Below, one piece after another: positions 7,748 to 17,358 of a stretch of DNA of 64,000 nucleotides (position 1 is its first letter; every line of letters starts with the position of its first letter). Where the stretch lies: the NCBI GenBank assembly GCA_025936825.1, contig JAICSO010000013.1, forward strand, positions 1-64,000, read 5' to 3'. The notes under the pieces were generated by a model, which was not told the DNA's origin, ran no database searches, and saw only the letters and a program-made list of their open reading frames with translations. The stretch is from Terriglobales bacterium (GTDB lineage Bacteria > Acidobacteriota > Terriglobia > Terriglobales > Acidobacteriaceae). The position numbers were made by a program, and so were the translations under genes.

Positions 7748-9745
7748 CTACTGTGGAAATCCGATTTTCTTTAGCAACTTGTCGAAGCGGGGATCGGAGC
7801 GTAGTGGATCCATGTAGGGATGACCTTGCATTTCTGTGAGAAAAAAATCGCGGTTCTTGAACGCCATGTCTAGCCACTCGAATGAGCGATCCTTCTCCCC
7901 GAGTGCCGCGAATACGCCGGCTACGTAGAACCAATCCTGAACCGCGTCGGAGGATCGACCTGCCAGGATCTTCAAAGTGCGGCGAGCATCTTCCGCCTTT
8001 TCACACTTCGCATAGGCGTGCGCAGCAGCGGTCCCATCCCGACCCTCAGTGTAGGTCTGAACAGTTCTAAATTCTGATAGTGCCTCACCACAGAGCCCAC
8101 GCTGGTCGTAAGCCATACCCAAAAAAATGTGGGAAAAGATCCGGTTCGGATCGAGTGCAACGCCCTTCCGAAGCTCGGTGATTGCCTCGTCGTACCGGCG
8201 CGCATGGTAAAGTACCCGGCCTAGGTTCGTCTGCACGGGGATTGATGTCGGGTCAAGTTCCTGCGCGCGCCGGATTTCGCGCAGGGCTTCATCGTGGCGG
8301 CCCATGTCCGATAAAAACCATGCATATCGCTGGTGTGACAGAGCAAAGTTCGGCTGCAGTGCGATAGCTTCCTTGTATTCGGTTTCGGCGCCAACCCAAT
8401 CCCAATCAAAGTGATGCTTCACGAGCGCGAGGGAACTGTGCGCATCTGGTGATTGAGGATCGAGTTCCAAGGCTTTCATGGCGGCTGCTCGGGCGGGCGG
8501 GAAAGCTTCGGAAGGCAACATGGACTGATAATTGGCAAGTAAAGTATACGCATCTGCTAAACCAGCGTAAGCACGAACATATTGAGGATCATCATCAATA
8601 GCTCGTTGAAAATACTCGAGAGCTTTTTGAATAGCATCAGGGTTCTGCTTCGAAAGCTGATTTCTTCCACGCAGGTAGTCATCGTACGCATTCGGCCGAA
8701 TAGGGGAGGGTCCCAAAAATAATTCTCGTTCAGTCGGACCTAGGTTGGCTCGCACCTGCAAGGCAATGTCGAGAGCGATTGAATCTTCCACGTCAAGAAT
8801 ATTGCTGATCGGACGCTCGTAGCTTTGCGCCCAGAGATGAGCATCTCGGCGTGAATCGATCAATTGCGTCGTAATTCGTACTTGATCTCCCGAACGCGCG
8901 ACCGAGCCCTCGATCACCGCATCCACGTTTAGTTCGCGTGCGATGTCGGAAATTGACTTGTGAGTATTTTGATAACGCATGGCTGTTGATCGCGAGACCA
9001 CGCGGAGTGTGCGTATCCGGGCCAGCTTAGTAGTTAGCTCCTCCGTCATGCCTATTGCGAAGTAATCTTGGCTAGGGTCACCGGATAGGTTCTCCAGCGG
9101 GAGTACCACGAGAGATTGTAGTGGTTGCCAAGGCGACTCCATCCCCAAGAGGCGATCGCGCGCACTAGTGGGAATCATCAAAAAAGCGGCGATTACGCAA
9201 ATCAGGAGTACGGTGCCGAGAATGATCCGATGCGGAACAGGGGTCCACCATCTTGGAGGCGGTGCAGGCATCACCTGCAGCGTCGACGACGCTGAAGGCT
9301 GAGGAGTAGATTCGGGAGCGGCGGTGTGCCGCCCATTTTCTGGCAGAACCTGAAGGCGATTCCTGTCGACGATTACGTTGGGCTCCGCAAAATCCCGAAT
9401 CGCACCCTTAAAACGATAACCGCGACCGACCACGGTCTCGATGTACTTAGGATTCTCGGAATCATCTCCCAAGGCGACGCGAATCTTTCGAATGCCGTTG
9501 TTTATTCCCTGTTCGGCATCGAGGAAAACGTCATCTGTCCACAGCCGGTTCTTGATCTCTTCACGAGTGAATAGTTCGCCGGGGCGCTCGAGCAGAAGGA
9601 TAAGAATTTCGAGGGGCTGTTTTTCAAGCTTTACCGTTCTCCCGCCGCGCCGAAGCTCGTATCGCGCCAGATCGAGCTCGCATTCCTCAAAAACGATGAG
9701 TTTAGGCAACCGAGAGGCACCTATTTGTTGATGCAGAGTATACAC
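7748..9745 (-). CDS. winged-helix transcriptional regulator with TolB/FlgO-like domain and TPR array
   Basis: A 665-residue membrane regulator starting at GTG 9745. An OmpR-type winged helix covers about residues 15-115 (FEECELDLARYELRRGG, GELFTREEIKNRLW, YIETVVGRGYRFKG). One membrane segment is at about 170-190 (HRIILGTVLLICVIAAFLMI). A TolB/FlgO-like domain follows at about 205-345 (LVVLPLENLSGDPSQDYFAI, RTLRVVSRSTAMRYQ). At least six TPR units then run from about 360 to the end (ALEYFQRAIDDDPQYVRAYA, EALREIRRAQELDPTSIPVQ). This layout is very common in Acidobacteriota and couples envelope sensing to DNA binding. It is divergent from the gene at 9936, a possible target. Confidence 0.85.
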   Translation of the reverse strand: MYTLHQQIGASRLPKLIVFEECELDLARYELRRGGRTVKLEKQPLEILILLLERPGELFTREEIKNRLWTDDVFLDAEQGINNGIRKIRVALGDDSENPKYIETVVGRGYRFKGAIRDFAEPNVIVDRNRLQVLPENGRHTAAPESTPQPSASSTLQVMPAPPPRWWTPVPHRIILGTVLLICVIAAFLMIPTSARDRLLGMESPWQPLQSLVVLPLENLSGDPSQDYFAIGMTEELTTKLARIRTLRVVSRSTAMRYQNTHKSISDIARELNVDAVIEGSVARSGDQVRITTQLIDSRRDAHLWAQSYERPISNILDVEDSIALDIALQVRANLGPTERELFLGPSPIRPNAYDDYLRGRNQLSKQNPDAIQKALEYFQRAIDDDPQYVRAYAGLADAYTLLANYQSMLPSEAFPPARAAAMKALELDPQSPDAHSSLALVKHHFDWDWVGAETEYKEAIALQPNFALSHQRYAWFLSDMGRHDEALREIRRAQELDPTSIPVQTNLGRVLYHARRYDEAITELRKGVALDPNRIFSHIFLGMAYDQRGLCGEALSEFRTVQTYTEGRDGTAAAHAYAKCEKAEDARRTLKILAGRSSDAVQDWFYVAGVFAALGEKDRSFEWLDMAFKNRDFFLTEMQGHPYMDPLRSDPRFDKLLKKIGFPQ

Positions 9746-9935
9746 CGTCCTGGAGTGGATGACCTCAATTCACTCGTTTTCAATGACTTGCCAAGTTAGG
9801 CGAAAGTTAGCGAACGAGTACTCCTCGATTATTGACTTAAAGATTCGTTTCCCCGCATGATCCCACTACGGCAGCGGACGGGGCTACCACTCGCGGCGCT
9901 CTCAAGCCACGAAACTCACTTCTCAAGGAACCTCT

Positions 9936-11033
9936 ATGAAGATTCGAAGCATTGGTGTCCTTTTTTTCTGTGTAACGATCGTGGCGGCGGCTTTGGGACA
10001 GGCGCCTACACCTGTTTTCGGGAGCGGGACCACTAACTTTGTCCCCAAGTTTGTCGCGCCGAACAGGGTCGGAAACTCGATCATTTTCCAGTCGGCTAGC
10101 GGCAACGTCGGCATCGGCACTCAATCGCCCTTATTTCCTGTGCATATTTTCAGCAATAACAGCGTGCCTCCTGCTGGCCAATGTTGCCCGATCTCCTTCT
10201 TTGTAGAGAATCCGTCCTCTGCGGATGGAACGTCGGTCATCGCTCTGGAGGGGTTAGCGAGCGCTGGCTCTGGGTCGGTGCAGGGTGTTAACGGGACAAC
10301 ATTTAGCCCCGGTGGAATCGGGGTCTTCGGGAGCAACAATGCAAGCACAGGCGGCGGAGGCGGAGGGTTAATCGGAATCACAAACTCGGGTGATTTCAAC
10401 TTTTCCTACGGCGCGCGCGGCACGGCGTCAGCGACTACTGGAAGCGCCGTGGCTTTTTTTGGAGAAACCTTTAGCCCTGATGGAACAGCCGGATACTTCC
10501 TGAATCGGGCTGGCGGCAACATACTAGTAGGCCATGTTGGTCAAAACGATGACCAGAGCGTTTTTCGCGTTGATGGCACCGGAAAGGTTTTCGCCGATGG
10601 CGGTTTTCAGTCGAGTGGGGCCGATTTCGCCGAATCCATGGTCGTGCAAGGGGAACGTTCGCACTATGTTGCTGGAGATCTGCTCGTAATCGACACAACT
10701 GCGAGCCGAAGCGTGACGCTAGCGCAACAACCTTATTCGACGCTGGTAGCGGGAATCTATTCCACTAAGCCGGGGCTGTTAGGAACCGCACACAAGCTAG
10801 ACCAAGTCGTGCCCAACGAGGTCCCTCTTGCAGTCGTCGGAATCGTTCCGTGCAAAGTCAGCACGGAAAATGGACCGATCTCGACAGGAGATCTTCTAGT
10901 AACCTCCTCAACACCGGGCCGCGCCATGAAGGGCACCGACCGGGCCCGCATGTTAGGAGCGGTGGTCGGCAAAGCCTTGGAACCAATGCAAACAGGAACT
11001 GGCGTGATACAGGTGTTAGTCACACTCCAATAA
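9936..11033 (+). CDS. secreted Gly-rich protein with tail-fibre-like and Peptidase_G2-like segments
   Basis: A 365-residue protein with a signal peptide (IGVLFFCVTIVAAALGQ) and an AAGGA ribosome site. Near residue 60 it carries the motif GNVGIGTQSP, which recurs in phage tail-fibre-like and bacterial surface proteins. A Gly/Ser-rich central region includes a GGGGGG run. The C-terminal third (GADFAESMVVQGERSHY, LVAGIYSTKPG) resembles the autoproteolytic chaperone domains at the end of such fibres, but I cannot confirm a catalytic residue. It is probably an exported trimeric surface protein of unknown role. Confidence 0.6.
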   Translation: MKIRSIGVLFFCVTIVAAALGQAPTPVFGSGTTNFVPKFVAPNRVGNSIIFQSASGNVGIGTQSPLFPVHIFSNNSVPPAGQCCPISFFVENPSSADGTSVIALEGLASAGSGSVQGVNGTTFSPGGIGVFGSNNASTGGGGGGLIGITNSGDFNFSYGARGTASATTGSAVAFFGETFSPDGTAGYFLNRAGGNILVGHVGQNDDQSVFRVDGTGKVFADGGFQSSGADFAESMVVQGERSHYVAGDLLVIDTTASRSVTLAQQPYSTLVAGIYSTKPGLLGTAHKLDQVVPNEVPLAVVGIVPCKVSTENGPISTGDLLVTSSTPGRAMKGTDRARMLGAVVGKALEPMQTGTGVIQVLVTLQ

Positions 11034-11119
11034 TTCGATCGCGCAAAACTGAAGCGGCCTGGTGTTTTTGGTTCAACGCTCCCTGGCCGCTTCAGTTCAC
11101 CCAGACTGGTGGACAAGTC

Positions 11120-11551
11120 ATGATCAGGAATTGCATTTTGCGTCTTCTGTGCACTGTACTGTGTGCAAACTCGATCTCCGCGCGAGCGCAGACCACCGGG
11201 TTCCCCGATTTGGGAAAAGGCCTGGGACCCAGTAAGGCCGCGGTTATAGGAGCAGTCGTAGGAGCGCCTGCAGTGATCGGGCTCGTCGTGTACCTTGTGA
11301 TTCCGAAGCAACAGACAATCGAGGGATGCACTGAATCCGGCGATGGCGGTTTGCGATTATACAGCGACAAGGACAAGCGTACATACGCACTCGACACCAA
11401 TACTCTGAGCTTGCAACCTGGACAGCGCGTCACGTTGAAGGGCAAGCTGGGCAAGAAACACTCCGCGACCCGCGACTTCGGAGTCCACAAACTGGTGAAG
11501 GACGAAGGAACGTGTGGCGGGCATGCAGATCAGTTAAGCCCAGCTTCGTGA
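11120..11551 (+). CDS. small exported/membrane protein, unknown function
   Basis: A 143-residue protein from the ATG at 11120, with a GGTGG stretch upstream. It has a signal peptide (LRLLCTVLCANSISARAQ), one strong hydrophobic segment (AAVIGAVVGAPAVIGLVVYLV) and a short beta-rich C-terminal domain (EGCTESGDGGLRLYSDKDK, LSLQPGQRVTLKGKLG). The last part resembles small proteins described only as hypothetical in Acidobacteriota. It is 86 bases downstream of the tail-fibre-like gene, possibly in one transcript. Confidence 0.6.
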   Translation: MIRNCILRLLCTVLCANSISARAQTTGFPDLGKGLGPSKAAVIGAVVGAPAVIGLVVYLVIPKQQTIEGCTESGDGGLRLYSDKDKRTYALDTNTLSLQPGQRVTLKGKLGKKHSATRDFGVHKLVKDEGTCGGHADQLSPAS

Positions 11552-11613
11552 CAGTCGCCAGCGGCTACCGATCAACATTGCAATCGACGGCTAAGCCGGT
11601 GATTGCTGGTTGA

Positions 11614-11763
11614 CATCACGAGTTCTCCAAGGGGTTCGAAAATTTCCTTAGAGCTCGAAGCGTGCTTCCGGGCGAACCGTTGACCCCACTGACGCCGGAA
11701 GAAGTGCGCCGCGCAGCAGAGGAAGGGCATGTGACACCTTGGGACACGTCAAACGGTCCGTAG
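11614..11763 (+). other. open fragment resembling a protein C-terminus
   Basis: Between stops, one frame reads a protein-like stretch (FSKGFENFLRARSVLPGEPL, then TPEEVRRAAEEGHVTPWD) ending at the TAG at 11761. There is no ATG; a GTG at 11662 is possible but lacks a ribosome site. It may be the tail of a lost gene. The rest of the spacer 11552-11887 holds the repeat copy at 11815 and nothing else I can support. Confidence 0.3.
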
Positions 11764-11814
11764 CCACCGGGCGTTCCTCATCCCTGAGCGATGCCAATAT
11801 TTTCGGAGTGGATG

Positions 11815-11852
11815 ACGGGCAAGCCTGAAGTTGACTTCCCAATTGCCGACGA
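11815..11852 (+). repeat. 17-bp intergenic repeat, extended 38-bp copy A
   Basis: The core is ACGGGCAAGCCTGAAGT. The full 38 bases are identical to 13958-13995. In one frame both copies encode TGKPEVDFPIAD, so this may be a duplicated coding scrap as well as a DNA repeat. Confidence 0.6.
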
Positions 11853-11887
11853 CTGACTAGGCACCCTCAAGATTTCAGAGGAATTCT

Positions 11888-13885
11888 GTGCTGACCGTTC
11901 GTCTAAAATACCTGCTCATGAGAGAAGGAACTCGTCGGCGGAGTGCCTTGGTGTTGCTTGTGGTGGTCTGTTCCGTTGTAGTCGCACGTCCGAGCTTGTG
12001 TGCGCAAGGTACCAAAGCTTCGGAGTGGCCGGCGTACGGAAACGATCTTGGGGGCATGCGGTACTCACCCCTCGCTCAAATCAACCGCAAGAACGTGGCT
12101 AAGCTGAAGGTCGCCTGGATCTTTCACACCGGGGACATTTCCGAAGGGCAAAATGGCCGCAAGCGGAGCGGTTTTGAAGCCACGCCTATTCTCGTCGATG
12201 GAACGCTCTATCTCACGACGCCATTTAATCGCGTGATCGCTCTGGACCCAGAAACCGGCAAACAACGCTGGGCCTACGATCCGAAAATCGATCTGGATGG
12301 GGACTACGGCGACGGGTTGGTAAATCGCGGTGTCGCCACCTGGCTTGACTTAACTCGCGGCAAAGGACAATCGTGTCGTCGCCGAATCTTTGAGTCCACG
12401 CAAGATGCGCGCCTGGTGGCGATCGACGCAATGACGGGTGCTCCCTGTGTGGATTTCGGCCAGGCGGGCCAAGTGAGCCTTCGGGATGTGAAACAGTATG
12501 ACCCAGGCTGGTATCACATAACCTCGCCGCCTGTGATCATGGACGATTTGGTGATTGTCGGCTCGGCTATTGACGATAACCACCGTGTGGATATGGCACG
12601 CGGCGTCGTTCGGGCCTATGACACGCGCACTGGTGCCTTGCGCTGGAGCTGGGATCCACTTCCGCCCAATCCTGCTACAGCGCTCGCGCAGGGCAAGAGC
12701 GCGGGGTGGCGAAGCGGGGCGGGCAATGCCTGGTCCATCATGGCCGTGGACGTCCAGCGCGATTTGCTTTTCGTGCCAACGGGGAGCGCAAGTCCCGACT
12801 ACTACGGAGGACTCCGTCCAGGAGACGACAAGTGGGCGAACTCCATCGTGGCCCTGCGAGGGAAAACGGGCGAGTTTGTATGGGGGTTCCAACTCGTTCA
12901 CCACGACTTGTGGGATTTCGACAGCGCAGCGCCTCCTCTGTTGGCAACTCTTCACTTCGCGGGAAAAGAAATTCCGGTCGTAATTCAGGGCAACAAATCC
13001 GGAATGCTTTATGTACTCAACCGCGACACCGGTGAGCCGGTCTGGCCCGTTGAAGAACGAGCGATGCCGAGAAGCGATGTCCCGGGCGAAAGCTCCTCAA
13101 CCACCCAGCCTATTCCGACTAAGCCACCCCCGATGGCCCGTCAAACCATGTCTGCCGCCGACGCCTGGGGGCCGACAAGCGACGATCGCGAGGCTTGCCG
13201 CAATCTCATCAAACAATTACGAAACGAGGGTATTTTCACTCCTCCCAGTCTGCAAGGCACGCTGATGGTGCCGGGAAATCTTGGTGGCATGACATGGAGT
13301 GGATATGCGTTTGATCCTCAGCGCAAGCTGCTCGTGACCAATACAAACAACCTCGTAGCTCAAGCCAAAATAATTCCTCGTGCAAAGTATGAAGCGCCTG
13401 GGTCGCACTCTGCTGATGGCGACTATGGCGATCAGACCGGGACACCTTACGGTTTGTACCGACGATTTCTCCAATCACCTTCGGACCTTCCCTGCGCTCC
13501 CCCACCCTGGGGGACGCTCACCGCAGTGGACATGACCGAAGGAGTGATCCGCTGGCAAGTTCCGCTAGGCTCGATGCAAAATTTCGGCGGTCCGCACCCG
13601 CAGCAAATTCCACCGGGCTCCATTAGTCTTGGTGGGCCGATCATTACCGCAGGAGGGGTGGTATTTATCGCCGGCACGACCGATTCTTCGATTCGCGGCT
13701 TCGACGTGGACACAGGCAAGGAGTTGTGGCAGGCCCCGCTTCCGGCCAGTGGAAACGCGACGCCCATGACTTACCTCGTCGAACAAAACGGAAAACAATA
13801 CCTCGTAATTGCCGCTGGCGGGCATCCGAAAATCACGGAAGAATCACTGGGTGATACGCTCGTTGCCTTCACGCTGCAGGATTAG
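11888..13885 (+). CDS. PQQ-dependent (quinoprotein) dehydrogenase
   Basis: The protein is 665 residues. GTG 11888 is chosen because AGAGGA sits at good spacing; ATG 11918 is the alternative. After an export segment (SALVLLVVVCSVVVARPSLC) comes the standard N-terminal propeller motif (WPAYGNDLGGMRYSPLAQI) and a series of tryptophan-docking blades (VALRGKTGEFVWGFQLVHHD, LWDFDSAAPPLL). The C-terminal blades end in GGVVFIAGTTDSSIRGFD. The sequence is closest in feel to the membrane-bound glucose/quinate dehydrogenase group, but it lacks the N-terminal membrane helices and has no haem-binding CxxCH, so electrons must pass to a separate acceptor. It should oxidise a sugar or alcohol in the periplasm. 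It is flanked by repeat copies A and B. Confidence 0.88.
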   Translation: MLTVRLKYLLMREGTRRRSALVLLVVVCSVVVARPSLCAQGTKASEWPAYGNDLGGMRYSPLAQINRKNVAKLKVAWIFHTGDISEGQNGRKRSGFEATPILVDGTLYLTTPFNRVIALDPETGKQRWAYDPKIDLDGDYGDGLVNRGVATWLDLTRGKGQSCRRRIFESTQDARLVAIDAMTGAPCVDFGQAGQVSLRDVKQYDPGWYHITSPPVIMDDLVIVGSAIDDNHRVDMARGVVRAYDTRTGALRWSWDPLPPNPATALAQGKSAGWRSGAGNAWSIMAVDVQRDLLFVPTGSASPDYYGGLRPGDDKWANSIVALRGKTGEFVWGFQLVHHDLWDFDSAAPPLLATLHFAGKEIPVVIQGNKSGMLYVLNRDTGEPVWPVEERAMPRSDVPGESSSTTQPIPTKPPPMARQTMSAADAWGPTSDDREACRNLIKQLRNEGIFTPPSLQGTLMVPGNLGGMTWSGYAFDPQRKLLVTNTNNLVAQAKIIPRAKYEAPGSHSADGDYGDQTGTPYGLYRRFLQSPSDLPCAPPPWGTLTAVDMTEGVIRWQVPLGSMQNFGGPHPQQIPPGSISLGGPIITAGGVVFIAGTTDSSIRGFDVDTGKELWQAPLPASGNATPMTYLVEQNGKQYLVIAAGGHPKITEESLGDTLVAFTLQD

Positions 13886-13957
13886 GTGCAATCTCCATCG
13901 TTCTGCCCACAGCGATTCGACGCCTTCCTAGGTTTGGCGAGAGTCATGGGAAGTATT

Positions 13958-13995
13958 ACGGGCAAGCCTGAAGTTGACTTCCCAATTGCCGACGA
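13958..13995 (+). repeat. 17-bp intergenic repeat, extended 38-bp copy B
   Basis: Identical over 38 bases to 11815-11852. Together the two copies bracket the PQQ dehydrogenase gene as direct repeats about 2.1 kb apart, which suggests the gene arrived as, or was duplicated within, a discrete unit. Confidence 0.6.
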
Positions 13996-14090
13996 TCCGG
14001 CGAGGTGCGTGCACATCGAAAGACAGGGTGTCCTTGTAACGGTGTGCTGGCCGCCGAGTTTATACTTTGCGGGCCCTTTCGCTTGAGACA

Positions 14091-14654
14091 ATGCCGATGA
14101 CTGACATGATTTCGTGGCGGAGAGTTGACCTCCCGGGCCGGGAGATTGCCACCCTCGATGCCTTAGACGAGGGCTGGAGATTGTCCGGCACTGCCGTATT
14201 CTCGTCCGAAGAAGGCGCCTGCAAGTTGGATTATGTGGTGATCTGCGACTCAAGCTGGCAGACGAACTCCGCCCAAATAAGCGGCTTCATCGGCGGGGAC
14301 GGGGTAAGCCTAAGCGTAGCTATGGATGCGGAACGCAAGTGGCATTTGAACGGAGTCGAATGCGACTCTGTTGAAGGGTGCATCGATATCGATCTGGGAT
14401 TCAGCCCGTCGACTAACCTGCTACCCATACGGCGGCTTGCGCTGGAGGTCGGCGAGGAGGCAACCGTAAAGGCTGCTTGGCTGCCGTTCCCATCGCTTCA
14501 ATTCGAGTTGCTAGCACAGCTGTATCGCCGCGACGGAGAAAGGACCTATCACTATGAATCGCGCGGTGGCGATTTCGTAAGGAAGCTTGAAGTAAACGCC
14601 GTCGGCTTCGTGACGAGTTATCCCGATTTGTGGCAAGCCGAGTCCTGCCCATAG
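14091..14654 (+). CDS. putative glycolipid-binding protein (DUF1089-type)
   Basis: The 187-residue protein matches the small soluble family annotated as putative glycolipid-binding. The recognisable landmarks appear in order: CKLDYVVICDSSWQTNSAQI, then KWHLNGVECDSVEGCIDID, then LGFSPSTNLLPIRRLAL, the AAWLPFPSLQ segment, and a final YPDLWQ. The ATG at 14091 follows a weak GAGA site; an in-frame TTG at 14067 would add eight residues. It has no signal peptide or membrane segment. The biochemical role of the family is poorly known. It stands alone between repeat copies B and C. Confidence 0.8.
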   Translation: MPMTDMISWRRVDLPGREIATLDALDEGWRLSGTAVFSSEEGACKLDYVVICDSSWQTNSAQISGFIGGDGVSLSVAMDAERKWHLNGVECDSVEGCIDIDLGFSPSTNLLPIRRLALEVGEEATVKAAWLPFPSLQFELLAQLYRRDGERTYHYESRGGDFVRKLEVNAVGFVTSYPDLWQAESCP

Positions 14655-14711
14655 TGGGCCCGTCCTGCGCTTTACCTTGCGGGGCGGCGTTCCCGCTGTT
14701 GCGAACGGACA

Positions 14712-14728
14712 ACGGGCAATCCGGAAGT
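14712..14728 (+). repeat. 17-bp intergenic repeat, copy C
   Basis: ACGGGCAATCCGGAAGT lies in the spacer between the glycolipid-binding gene and the SDR gene. Confidence 0.55.
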
Positions 14729-14853
14729 AATCCACACAAATGAAAGAGCCTATGTCTCGATCGACTGGATGGTTGACCTAATCAGGCGATTGCACAAGCT
14801 TGCGCCTTCTCACGCCTTAGGATTGCTGGTTACCGACTCAAAGCGCAGTTCGG

Positions 14854-15621
14854 CTATCGGATGGCATAACCGCCGTCGACACGAATGGTAGTGCCCGTGA
14901 CGAAGTCCGACGCCCGCGAGGCCAGGTACACAGCTGTTCCGGCAACTTCCTCAGCTTGTCCCCAACGACCGGCGGGAGTCCGCGCAAGGATTTCGTCGTT
15001 CAGCGGCATTGTTTTCACAGGTGCAGTCATCTCGGTTTCGATCCACCCTGGTGCGATGGCATTGACTTGAATGTTGTGCGGGGCAAGCTCAATAGCCATA
15101 GATTTGGTCAACTGGACGATCGCTCCTTTGGCCGCGCTATACGAGGGAATAAGCCCCGATCCGAAATACGAGTACATGCTGCCTATGTTAATGATCTTCC
15201 CACTCTTGCGGGTTACCATAGCCTTGGCCGCGAGCTTTGAAAGTAGAAACACGGCGTTGAGTTGCGTCTCGATGACGCTGTCCCAGTCCTCAGGTTTTTC
15301 GTTCAACACGCCGCCGCTCAACGACACGTTTCCGGCGTTATTTACCAGGATGCTTACACCGCCGAGTTCGCTCTCGACCTTCTGAAACGCGGGTTCGAGT
15401 TCGGCACGATGCGTTACATCGACCTTCACGGCAAGGGATGCCCGCCCGATGGCCTTCAATTCGGAGAGCACCCGCCGATTTTTCTCTTCATTTCGTCCTA
15501 ACACCGCTACCGAGGCCCCTGCTTCGGCCAAAGCGAGCGCGATGCCGCGGCCGATTCCGCCGTTCCCGCCGGTCACGACAGCCACGCGACCGGCTAGATC
15601 AAATAAGGCAGGCGTATTCAT
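14854..15621 (-). CDS. SDR-family NAD(P)-dependent oxidoreductase
   Basis: A 255-residue classical short-chain dehydrogenase starting at the ATG at 15621, which has a GGGAGT ribosome site five bases upstream. The cofactor motif is TGGNGGIGRG, followed by the structural NNAG. The catalytic Ser lies in INIGSMYS and the Tyr/Lys pair in YSAAKGAIVQ. The final DGGYAIR is typical of the gluconate 5-dehydrogenase / 3-oxoacyl-ACP-reductase-like group. The substrate is not determinable. The neighbours are unrelated in function, and repeat copies C and D lie on either side. Confidence 0.9.
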   Translation of the reverse strand: MNTPALFDLAGRVAVVTGGNGGIGRGIALALAEAGASVAVLGRNEEKNRRVLSELKAIGRASLAVKVDVTHRAELEPAFQKVESELGGVSILVNNAGNVSLSGGVLNEKPEDWDSVIETQLNAVFLLSKLAAKAMVTRKSGKIINIGSMYSYFGSGLIPSYSAAKGAIVQLTKSMAIELAPHNIQVNAIAPGWIETEMTAPVKTMPLNDEILARTPAGRWGQAEEVAGTAVYLASRASDFVTGTTIRVDGGYAIR

Positions 15622-15712
15622 TAAGTACTCCCATTTCGAGTCTCTGCAGTGGCATTTCTTAAGCGCCACGGATTATACACAACTGGTATTTGGAAGGATC
15701 TGCGGACGGTTG

Positions 15713-15771
15713 ACGGGCAATCCGGAAATTGAGATCCGCTTAGTTGCCTAGCCCTCAGTTTCTGGATCGCC
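15713..15771. repeat. 17-bp repeat copy D forming an inverted repeat
   Basis: Copy D (ACGGGCAATCCGGAAAT at 15713-15729) is part of an imperfect inverted repeat. The arm at 15716-15733 pairs with 15754-15771 at 15 of 18 positions around a 20-base loop. It lies between the starts and ends of two minus-strand genes, so it could act as a transcript-end hairpin or be a degenerate mobile-element end. Confidence 0.5.
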
Positions 15772-15800
15772 GACCAATCGCTCACCTGCGCGGTATTTGA

Positions 15801-17278
15801 TCAATGCGGTGACAAAATTGAAATACTTGGTTCCCGCGGGAGCAATTCCGGCAATTCGGCGGCGTTGTAAGCCCAACCAGCTAAGACCTGCGCGGCTTGA
15901 ACGACGCCGTCCTCTCGAATTTTGTCGAAGGTGTCTGCCGCAGAATGGTGAGTTCGGTAGTAATCCGTCTGCGTGCCCGAAGTGGCGAAACCGGGCACGC
16001 CGACCTCATTGAAGGATGCGTAATCGCTCCCATAGTAACGGTCCATGCCTGGTTCGGCTAAATTCAAGTCCTTCATGGGCGCCAGAACCGTATCCACCAG
16101 TTTGTGGGCCGCGAAGTTCTGGTTCAGCCGTATCGTCGAAAGTCGTCCCGTGCCACTGTCATCTGCGAGTACAGCTGAGATCTTGTTTAATTCAGACTGA
16201 TGTTGTTTCACGTACTCTCGGGAACCAACTTGTCCTTGATCTTCGCCGGTGAACAAAACCATTTGAATAGTCCGCCTGGGACGCAGACCCACAGCTTTTA
16301 TCGCGCGTAGCGCTTCCAGCACCGCCGCCACGCCAGTCCCATCGTCGGTGGCACCGGATCCCAAATCCCAGGAATCCAAGTGCGCACAAATAATGACTAG
16401 CTCGTCAGGCTTCTCGGAGCCACGGATTTGTGCCACTGTGTTATACGCGATGACCGGCCCCTCACTGAAGGAGTTGGTGAGCGAAAGTTCCAACTCCACG
16501 GGGGCATGCTGCATTAGTCTCCAAATTAATGCGTAATCTTCGTGGGTAAGCATGGCCACCGGTACGGGGGCGGGTTCGTATTCCCTACCGCGTTGGTCAT
16601 GGTTAATAACCCGTAGCTCTTGTCGGAATCGCGCAAGACTGCGGTGACACCCTGCTCTTTGAAAAACCTTTCGCGCGCCAAACCAAACTGCGCTTCGGGA
16701 GACACTTTGTTCCGGTCAGGCGCAGCTTCTGGAGTTTGAATTGGCGGAACTGGCGCCGCTGGAGGAGGATTGGCTTGCCAGTTAAGATCGAATGGCTGCT
16801 GAACCAAAACAATTGAACCTCTCAGTTTTCCCCGATATTTCTCCAGACCTTCGGCATTCTGGGCGGATACGTAAACAATGTTTCCATGCACATCGCCCGT
16901 AATTCCGGATGACCAGCCTGCGGATGCAATAGTAAGGTCTTTCAAAATGGGTTTCAGAATTCGTGCCCGGGCAGAACCCCGATGCCAGGAGTGGGCAAGT
17001 TCCCACTGTTCAAGATGAACATTTTCCAGCCCATACCGCCGGGCAAGTTCAGAGGCCCACTCTACCGAGCGCTGTAACTGGTCAGATCCTGTCAACCGAG
17101 GTCCGATTATGTCTGACAGGTATTCGAGATTCTTCATAATCTCGTTGTGGTCTCGAATCTCCTGAAAAATCCCCTTATCGATCGCTTCTGTTAATTCTTG
17201 TGCGGTTGTTCTCGGAGTGCACAACATTGCGACTCCCGCTAGTGCCAGCAAAGAACCAAATGGTCTTAAGTCCGTCAT
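15801..17278 (-). pseudogene. secreted M28-family zinc aminopeptidase, interrupted by one frameshift
   Basis: The first part (ATG at 17278) has a signal peptide and the N-terminal region of M28 peptidases with the inserted PA-like domain (LSDIIGPRLTGSDQLQRSV, GNIVYVSAQNAEGLEKYRG). Near 16560 the frame breaks at a CCCCC run; one extra C would restore the expected PVPVAMLTHEDYALI. The second part holds all the zinc and catalytic residues: the HLDSWDLGSGATDDGTG block, FTGEDQGQVGS, and a late His in HHSAADTFDK. The joined product is about 490 residues, near family length. Because everything else is intact, a sequencing undercall is as likely as real inactivation. It would cleave N-terminal residues from peptides in the periplasm. 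Confidence 0.8.
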
Positions 17279-17358
17279 ATACCCTTGGACGAACTTACCA
17301 CGCTATTTGTGAGCAGAGACCAATCTCGAGGTGGGCATATGGACGCAATTCCCGAATT

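Noticed and set aside
7541-7774. 77-residue open frame in the spacer before the winged-helix/TPR regulator
   Set aside because: It has no ribosome site or family resemblance and overlaps the 3' end of the real gene.
10850-11119. Extended frame upstream of the small exported protein at 11120
   Set aside because: It overlaps the tail-fibre-like gene in another frame and puts the signal peptide far inside the protein.
16526-16570. Programmed frameshift in the M28 peptidase gene
   Set aside because: There is no slippery heptamer or downstream stimulator; a C-run length change is simpler.
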